From NCBI GenBank assembly GCA_008638375.1, contig CM018051.1, forward strand, positions 39,331,177 through 39,395,176: 64,000 nt of DNA, read 5' to 3'. The stretch is from Nyssa sinensis. Its lineage: Eukaryota; Streptophyta; Magnoliopsida; Cornales; Nyssaceae. Numbering within the stretch: position 1 is the first letter of the stretch; every line of letters starts with the position of its first letter. The translations under genes were made by a program, and so were the position numbers. The notes under the pieces are model-generated. The model was not told the DNA's origin. It saw only the letters and a program-made list of their open reading frames with translations, and did no database searches. Below, piece by piece: positions 57,421 through 64,000 of the stretch.

Positions 57421-58788
57421 TGTCACGCCCCGAATTTCCACAAACCCGGGGAGTGAGTGAAATGAAATTAAAAAGAAATTAATAAATGATAATTAAAGAT
57501 ATTCAGTTGATTACTCATCTATTTCCTCATGTTTCCCCCAAAATTTAAAATGAAACTTGTTACTAGGCTTACCCAAAATGGATTTCAAATGATAGTCAAA
57601 CATCTCCCCTAACCAGTGGTCAAAATTAATCTAAGGTATGTTCAAGTATGTCCTCCAAGATCGCTCCCAAAAATGTCCCTAAATATGCCTCGGAACAGTG
57701 GCCTAATTGAGGCCCAAAGGCCCTAAGACATAAGCCAAGAATAGATCAAAAGTCTACCAAAAATTAGTCCAAGTGGCCAAACATGGCCCATAAAAGTGGC
57801 CAAATATAGCCCAAAATGGTGACCAAACATAGCCCAAAAGGGTGCCCAAACATAGCTCAAAAGGGAGGCCAAACATGACTAAAAAATATGGCCAAGGGTT
57901 AGTGTCATGGAGGGGTATCAGGGCTGCAAGTAGCAGGTGGCAGCACGCCCATGGTCGCACAGGGCATGCACGCGCAAGGGGCAGGCTTGGGGCTTGCGAG
58001 GCGCAGGGCGGTGGCACGCGCGCGGCGCGTAGGGGCACGCTTGTGTGGGCGCGGCTGGGCAACTAGAGGATGGGCTGCTTTTTTTTTTCTGAATTTTTTA
58101 CTGTAGCTGGCTACTACTAATTTTTCCATTTTTCTGCAGAAACACTATAGCAACTGCAGCTAATTTTTCCAAGTCTTGGCCTATTTCCTCAAGGCTTTTA
58201 ACTCCCACTTTGTGACACTTTTTTCCACTTATTCATGGGCATTTTACACACCTAATGGCTCTTTTAATTTCATAAAATTTTGACATGGTTTCCTTTGTTT
58301 TCTAAACATTTTTCCCACCTAATATTCATAACACTTCATATCATTAAGGGGTTTCAAATCCCATCCTCACTCGGCGGCCACAATCTTATAGAAATTAAAT
58401 ATACATCATTTAATTATACAATCCATCATACATACACATGAACTTGAACTTAAAGGGCCTTGCCCGTAGCATTCATAATATACAAGTTTTTTCATAATGG
58501 AATATACATGTCTTAGGTTCTATGCCCTTATGCACACAAAATATGCCCCAAAGGCCAAATATCCTCCATAGTCTACCTCCCCTCCATCCTTCAAGTCTTC
58601 AAGTAATGGGAGCCTCATCTGTAATATGATATCCCATAAGGGGTCAGCTCAACTGCTGATATGACATAATGCTAATGCAAGGAACAACATTATAGCATGG
58701 CATGTGAAAGTGTATATTTATACTCTACATGCATTCCAAGTCATCAATACAATGCAATGGCAATATGCGTGACACACCCATGCATGTC
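57421..58788 (-). repeat. LTR-A3, partial, split by the Athila element
   Basis: The plus strand starts TGTCACGCCCCGAATTTCC, the complement of the LTR-A2 end. It includes the GGCCA-rich repeats, the CpG-rich island (about 57930-58070) and the GGGTCAGCTCAACTGCTG block. The rest of the LTR should lie beyond the Athila insertion, outside the window. Left flank GGCAA in E5 integrase. Confidence 0.85.
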
Positions 58789-60485
58789 TGATGAGTGCAC
58801 AAAAGTACACTCTAAATGTCTTATTATTAGATGAAATTGCTAAAATGTGAGTAGAAATGTTGGGTCTTAATTGATATTATTTAATTTAATTTCTATTTAC
58901 AGTGGAATATATTTGAGCATCATTTTATAATATTTTGAATCTCAAATAAATGTATTAAATAGTCTCTATGAATTTTATTCCTGAACAGTTGCAAAACCCA
59001 TTACTTGTTTCAGTCACGTGGTAAAATTAATTCATTATTTGATGGATTGCAGGGCGCAAGAAAAAGAATAAAGAATTTAAGTTGCAACTAGGCTTGGTTG
59101 AGCATGCGTTGAAGCAAACCAGAAGAAAAAGAAGAAAAAAATAGAGAAAAAGGAAGTGAAAGTCAAAGGTGGACGGCTGGCTAAGGAAAGAAAAGCAAAA
59201 CAAAGGAAAAAACAAAAGAATAAGAGAAATGAAGGCAAAGCAAGAAACAAATTGGAAGGCTGATGTGCGGGGCCCAGGCTGGTGCAACACGCAAATCAAA
59301 GGGTATTGGGCTTTAAGCGTGAAGTGGGGCCTGGTTTTGGCGCGGCAAGGAGGCGCTGCGGAAGGGCTTGGCTATTGACCAGTGGCTATTTGGTTCATGA
59401 AGTGGGGCTCGGTGCTGGAGTAAAGCTTGAGGACGGCGGCTGCTATTGAGATTAAACAGAAACAAGAGGCATGCAGTTGGCATTGAAAAAAGAAAAAGAA
59501 TCAGGAAAGAGGGGTCAACAGTGGGCCCGTCGCTGGGCTTGTGCGTGTGTGAGGCGCTGGGCTTGGTTATGTGCGGTAGGCTGAATCAAGTGAAGCGGCA
59601 TGAAGGGATAAAAAAAAAAAGAAAAGGACGGCGGCTACTGTGCACAGGGAGGAAAAAGAGAACAAGAGCTGCGGCTGTGCGGTTGTGCAAGACTGAACAG
59701 GAAAAAGAAAAAAATCAACGCAGTGACGCCATGGTAGATTATTTCTCTGCGAAATTTACGTTATTCATCCTGTACATGGGTAACTAAATTTTCAAGTGGG
59801 ATTAGGGATGAACTTGTACCATAGATGGTTATTTTAATTTATTTTTGATTCCTGTACGTGGTTTTTATTTATTAAATTCTTTGATGATTATTCATAATTA
59901 ATTGTTGGATTTTATTCTCCAAATAATTAAAGGGTTTAGTCCGTTTATAGATTCAGTCATGCTTTTTCTATCAAATGGATTCATGTTTTGATTATTTTTG
60001 AAACAATTAGTTATTTATATTGATTCAGTTCTCTGCTGCAGTATTACTCGTTGGGTATATTGTCGTCGTTGGGTTTTCTCAATGTGAATAATAATTTGAG
60101 TGATTTAAAAGTGTTGAATGATTTTTCAAAGGGTTATTTTCAGTTTAATTTTGGTTCATAATTTTATATCTTCCGATTGAGATTTTTGGAATTTAATTTC
60201 TCAATTGAGTTATCAGTGAATTAAAAATAATTAAAATACCATATATGTGCAAGGGATTCCCGAAGCTCTACTGTTTGTTAAATTTGAATACTTTTTCCGT
60301 TATTCAGCTTGTTTAATTTTTAGTTGCATTCAAAATCACTTTTTATATTTTATTTTCTCGTTAACCATTTAATACTTTCTTTAGTTTCAGAAATTCTGTT
60401 TATTATTCTTTTAATCTTGTCTCTCTGTGGAATCGACACCCCAAAGCTACACTACAACTACTGCGTTATTCTTTGGGCGTAATCA
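58789..60485 (+). repeat. Athila 5' LTR (1697 bp)
   Basis: It starts TGATGAGTGCACAAAAG and ends GGGCGTAATCA, followed by the PBS. The centre (about 59160-59740) is purine-rich and holds open frames on the plus strand that I read as LTR sequence, not a gene. Confidence 0.85.
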
Positions 60486-60490
60486 AATTT

Positions 60491-60508
60491 TGGCGCCGTT
60501 GCCGGGGA
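60491..60508 (+). other. Athila primer-binding site
   Basis: TGGCGCCGTTGCCGGGGA, the characteristic Athila-lineage site, five bases after the LTR. Confidence 0.93.
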
Positions 60509-60658
60509 GACGGTAGAAGAATCAGTAGATAGTTTTTCTTTTCAGCAGTTTGTAAAGGCGGTAACTTCGTTCCCTTCTTTTTACTTTCATTATTATTATT
60601 ATTTTTATTTTTATTTTATTTTATTTCATTTTTTTTTATTTTATTATTGTCATCTTGC

Positions 60659-61951
60659 ATGCATAATAGGTATAGGGACACATTAGGTCGATTTTCTTAT
60701 AGGCCTGTGTTAGAGTCAGATTTAAAGTCTAATTTTTCTAATTCTTTGTTTGATAATTCTTCCAATTCTAAAAATATGAGTGAATATGAGGATCAACCCA
60801 TTAGGACCCTTCAGGATTACCTGTATCCTACATGCACAGACATACCATCATGCATCATGTTTCCATCCAATGCTCGTCCAATTGATGTTAAAACAGGGGT
60901 GATACAGTTACTCCCTACATTTCATGGTTTGGAAAATGAAAATCCATATGTGCACATTAGAGAGTTTGAAGAGGTAGTTGCGACTTTCCATAGTCAAAAT
61001 GCAACACAAGAGATTGTGAGACTTAAGTTCTTTCCTTTCTCTTTGAAGGATCGAGTTAAGAGTTGGCTATACTCACTGAGTCCACGGTCAATTGGATCGT
61101 GGAATGAGATGACCCAGATTTTCTTTACTAAATACTTTCCCCAACACAAGACCAATGCTTTAAAAAGACAAATTTCTACCTTTGCACAAAAGGATAGTGA
61201 GAGTTATCAGTCTTGGGAGAGATTTAAGGAGTTATTGAGTATATGCCCTCACCATGGGTATGAGAGTTGGCGTGTAGTGAGCTATTTCTATGAGGGACTT
61301 ACACCTAGAGAGCGCCAATTTATAGAGATGATGTGCAATGGTGAGTTCTTACAGAAAGATCCTGACGAGGCCATAGAGTACCTTAATGAGCTTGCTGAAA
61401 AAGCTCACACATGGACAGGACCTAGTGCTACTGAAAGCACAAATAGGTCATGACCTATAGGGAACCAACATAGTGGGGGAATTTACCATCTTAAGGAGGA
61501 GGATAACTTGAAAGCTAAGGTTGAGACACTCACTAGGGAGTTAGAGGTGCTAAAGGCTAGAGACTTAAAGCCAACACACTTAGCTAATCATGCAGATTCT
61601 TTTAGACCATGTTCTGTGTGTGGCAGGGTAGATCACCTTGCCCAAGAGTGTCCCACATCAACTAACATGAGAGGGATGTATGAGGACCAATGTAATACCC
61701 TAGATATGTACAAGAAGCCTTTCACACCCTACTCTGAGACTTACAATCCAGGGTGGCACAATCACCCCAATTTTAGTTGGAAGTCTGAAAACCAGCAACA
61801 TGCACCACCACCTGCACAGCCTCTTAGATCCTACCCTACACCATATCATGCACCATATCATGCATTTTCATCTTCTAGAAATTCTTTAGAAGACACTTTG
61901 CATGCATTTATTGAAGCATGGGCAAGACTCACCAAAAGTTTGAATCGTTGA
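60659..61951 (+). pseudogene. Athila gag with one in-frame stop
   Basis: From ATG 60659 the frame encodes a capsid region of the Retrotrans_gag type (about residues 80-185: LPTFHGLENENPYVHIREFE, LKFFPFSLKDRVKSWLYSL, WNEMTQIFFTKYFPQHKT, FKELLSICPHHGYESW, FYEGLTP). A single TGA at 61451-61453 interrupts it. The same frame goes on through a coiled stretch (LTRELEVLKARD), the knuckle CSVCGRVDHLAQEC and a Tyr/Pro/His-rich tail to 61951. A frameshift near 61920-61950 then leads to the next segment. The gene is otherwise well preserved, so the break may be recent. An upstream TTG at 60647 is not taken as start. Confidence 0.88.
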
Positions 61952-62235
61952 TTACGCAGGTTATGGAAAAGAGCAAGGAGATAAAGAGTCAAGTGTCCAA
62001 ATTGATGAGCTCTTTGAGTGTGACGGAGCGAGGTAAACTCCCTTCTCAAGCTCAGTCCATATCCCATGGTCAACACATGGCGCAAGAGAATTTGAAGGAG
62101 GTGAACGCCATTGTGATTAGAAGTGGTGAGTCATTACATATCCCAACTATGGAAAAATCAGGGGATGTGGAAAAGGATCAAGATGGTAGTAATGCCGAGC
62201 TACCCAAGGAACTAGAGGTGACAAAGAGCCCTGTT
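61918..62235 (+). pseudogene. Athila gag C-terminus / gag-protease junction
   Basis: In a frame shifted from gag it reads a helical stretch (VMEKSKEIKSQVSKLMSSL), then VNAIVIRSGESL, the marker sequence that normally leads into protease (AITLRSG in relatives). Protease does not follow; after an acidic linker the sequence jumps at about 62235 to the end of RNase H. Confidence 0.75.
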
Positions 62236-62691
62236 AAGGAATTTGACATCACCATCAATGACAAGAAATGAGTGGAGAACATAGTGGCTGAACATCTCTC
62301 GAGCCTTACATTTGAGAACAATTTTGACCACCTACCAATCAGGGATGATTTTCTCGATGAGCATTTACTTTCTATTATTTCTCTACCATGGTTTGCTCAT
62401 ATTGTGAATGATTTGGTTGCAGGTGAGATACCGGTGGATTGGAGTACTCAGGATAAGAAGAAGCTTCTAACTGAGGTAAGTAATTTCTATTAGGACCCAG
62501 GAAAACTCAAGTCTAGCTGGATAGACCCCTTTATAGTGAAGAATGTTTTTGAAAATGGGGAAGTAGAAATAGAGGATTCCAAGGATAGTCGGATTTTTAA
62601 AGTCAATGGCCAGCGCCTTAAAGTTTTAATTAATAGGCAAGTTCCGAAAGTGGAAGACATTCCACTTATGAACCTGGACTATCCACCTTGA
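62236..62691 (+). pseudogene. Athila pol remnant: RNase H end, integrase N-terminus, integrase C-terminus
   Basis: One frame with two stops (TGA 62269-62271, TAG 62491-62493) encodes three joined pieces. EFDITINDKK and VENIVAEHLSSL is the end of RNase H. FDHLPIRDDFLDEHL, LPWFAHIVNDLVAGEIP and DKKKLLTEVSNFY lead into the integrase zinc domain. After the second stop comes KLKSSWIDPFIVKNVF, VEIEDSKDSRIFKVNGQRLK and a TGA at 62689-62691, the integrase C-terminus. The DDE core between is deleted. Because the frame is kept through both deletions, they look like clean, possibly repeat-mediated or RT-mediated losses. Confidence 0.85.
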
Positions 62692-64000
62692 TCACGCCAT
62701 GCAGGTATGTTTTATTTTTCTTTATTTTTTATTTTTTTAGTATTTATTTATTTATTTATTTTGTTTATTTTTTTTTGTTTTATTTATTTTTTTTTGTTTT
62801 CTTTTATTTTCGTTATTTTTCTTTTTGTTTGCTGCTGTTTTCTTTGTTTTTATTTTGCAGGTTAATTTCATTTTGTCGGTTTAGGTTGCCATCTTTGGTG
62901 CTTAGTGAGCTGCCCACGTCACAATCAGGTGTATTCTCTCCTTTTTAGTTCCCTCCATTCAATTTTGATTGTTAAACATTGAGGACAATGTTTCATTTAA
63001 GTTAGGGGGTGGTGGTTGCGAATTCAACATTTAAATTGTTGTGACATATTTTCATGTGTCCAATTTTTTTTAAAATTTGCATCACACGTGCATCTTTTCA
63101 CATGAGTACTCATTCTCATTCATAGCTATTTTTGTGAATACTCCGAATCCACTATAATCATTCTGCTGAGGCATTCACAGAACGTTTAATGCACTTATCC
63201 AAACTTTGTGGTAAGATGGTGGTTGACACATATAGCTAGAGAACTCTTTTGCTTAAGTATTCATGTGTGTTTTGGAGAGAATTGAGAGTCTACAAATTCA
63301 ATTTGTGATAAGCATTCATTGATCTGTTGAATTGGGCACTTCTTTTGAGAATATCATTACATGGTTGGTGGTATGACGGTAGATATACTTGGGATATGAC
63401 GAAGGTCAATTTAGGATTAATGTTTGAGCCTTTCAAGCTAACCCTTCTCATCATAGACCCTTAGCAGCCAACTTTGAGCCAACAAACACATATAGTTCTT
63501 TTTTATGTGCCTACATCATCCATACCTCTCCACATTGGAGTATAGCCTATACATTGATGTTCCTACTTTTTTTGCTTCCAAGTGTGTACTAGGTGTGGAA
63601 TTTGCAGTTCATGTCTTTTGTGTTACATTGAAAAAAAAAGTAGAAAAAGAAACGAAAGAAAGAGTACAAGTGCAAAGCATTCAGTTGGGTGAGCATCAAA
63701 GTTTTATAGATTTAAAAGAAAAAAAAAGTGAAAAAAAGTTAAATTGAAAAAGAAAAAAAAATAGAAAGAAAAAAATAGAAATTGAAAAAAAAATAAAAAG
63801 AGAGAAAGAGAAGTGAAAGAAGAAGGAAACGATTTGTTATTCAATGATTTGAAAAGTTGAAGAGTACATTAAGTGAGAAGTTTGGTTCGCTGTGATCTTT
63901 AATGAAATTCTCTTAGTATGTACTTGGAAGTTTTTGAATCCTTTTTATCATTTTCTTCATATAGCCCTAGCCCGAGCCATGTTACAAACTGTTTATGTTG
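62692..64000 (+). other. Athila 3' region, non-coding here
   Basis: It includes a T-rich tract (62710-62860), ATTGAGGACAATGTTTCAT followed by a PPT-like GGGGGTGGTGG at about 63005-63015, which in Athila elements follows pol, then AT-rich sequence and an A-rich purine stretch (63630-63830). No env-like frame is recognised. The 3' LTR is not reached. Confidence 0.7.

Larger units (their letters stand above)
58789..64000 (+). mobile_element. Internally deleted Athila-lineage Ty3/gypsy element (right end outside window)
   Basis: Order is 5' LTR (58789-60485), PBS, gag, fused RNase H end and integrase N-terminus, integrase C-terminus, then the long 3' region of Athila. Protease, RT, most of RNase H and the integrase core are deleted. 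It is inserted in LTR-A3 (left flank ATGTC). The 3' LTR is not reached. Confidence 0.9.

Noticed and set aside
57754..58129. GC-rich frames on both strands
   Set aside because: They fall in the CpG-rich island of LTR-A3; equivalent frames appear at 16174-16524 and 29647-29865 in the other LTR-A copies and do not agree as proteins.
59446..59787. 113-residue basic plus-strand frame
   Set aside because: It is inside the Athila LTR, composed of Lys/Arg from a purine-rich tract, without domain or promoter context.
62688..62948. Phe-rich hydrophobic frame that could be taken for a membrane protein
   Set aside because: It is the translation of a T-rich low-complexity tract after the Athila pol stop.

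Overview
The window looks like pericentromeric or other repeat-rich DNA of a higher plant, most likely an angiosperm. Essentially all of it is transposable-element sequence. The evidence is plant-type Ty3/gypsy lineages (Tekay/Del-like chromovirus, Tat with an extra RNase H, Athila), Ty1/copia, a Mutator-like MITE, primer-binding sites matching tRNA-Met (TGGTATCAGAGC) and the Athila-type TGGCGCCGTTG site. There are long AT-rich non-coding stretches and many (TA)n/(CA)n tracts. I found no host gene, rRNA, tRNA or CRISPR array. The species cannot be told from the sequence. Names E1, E2, E5, LTR-A and LTR-B are local labels.

Left nest (1-17877). A minus-strand Tat element (E2) keeps recognisable gag, protease, RT-RNase H, second RNase H and integrase, all broken, plus a 63-bp tandem array in its 3' region. 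A minus-strand Tekay-like element (E1, to 8210, left end outside the window) sits in that array. A 2.98-kb solo LTR (LTR-A1, 14146-17128) sits in its gag.

Middle (17878-36137). A Mutator-like MITE with a second copy of the same family nested in it (18417-19391; both have perfect 9-bp duplications) is followed by a hAT-like short element. Next is a second solo LTR-A (21141-30229, perfect ACGTT duplication). It is split by a chimeric two-LTR element (21847-29529) whose LTRs share only their last ~1 kb. Then come a truncated minus-strand LTR (30866-33143) and the 3' end of a decayed Ty1/copia element (33144 to ~36137).

Right nest (36138-64000). This lies in a minus-strand Tekay-like element (E5) with a 3' LTR, polypurine tract and integrase C-terminus. 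Its LTR is split by the youngest-looking element in the window: a plus-strand non-autonomous long-LTR element (36660-45904; TAAGT duplication, 3.3-kb LTRs, PBS, PPT) with one intact small ORF, a nucleocapsid-type Gag without capsid. E5's integrase fragment is split by a solo LTR (47702-57177, CGCTC duplication), itself split by a 5.5-kb solo LTR (48100-53618, TGAGC duplication). At 57421 a third LTR-A enters, split at 58789 by an internally deleted plus-strand Athila element that runs off the window.

The most interesting signals are structural and regulatory: the recombinant LTR pair, the capsid-less Gag element with clustered RY and ABRE-type boxes in its LTR, palindromic and block modules shared by otherwise unalignable LTR families (including a tandem array of ~9 units in the 5.5-kb LTR), tRNA-like sequences in three LTRs, and the MITE-in-MITE.
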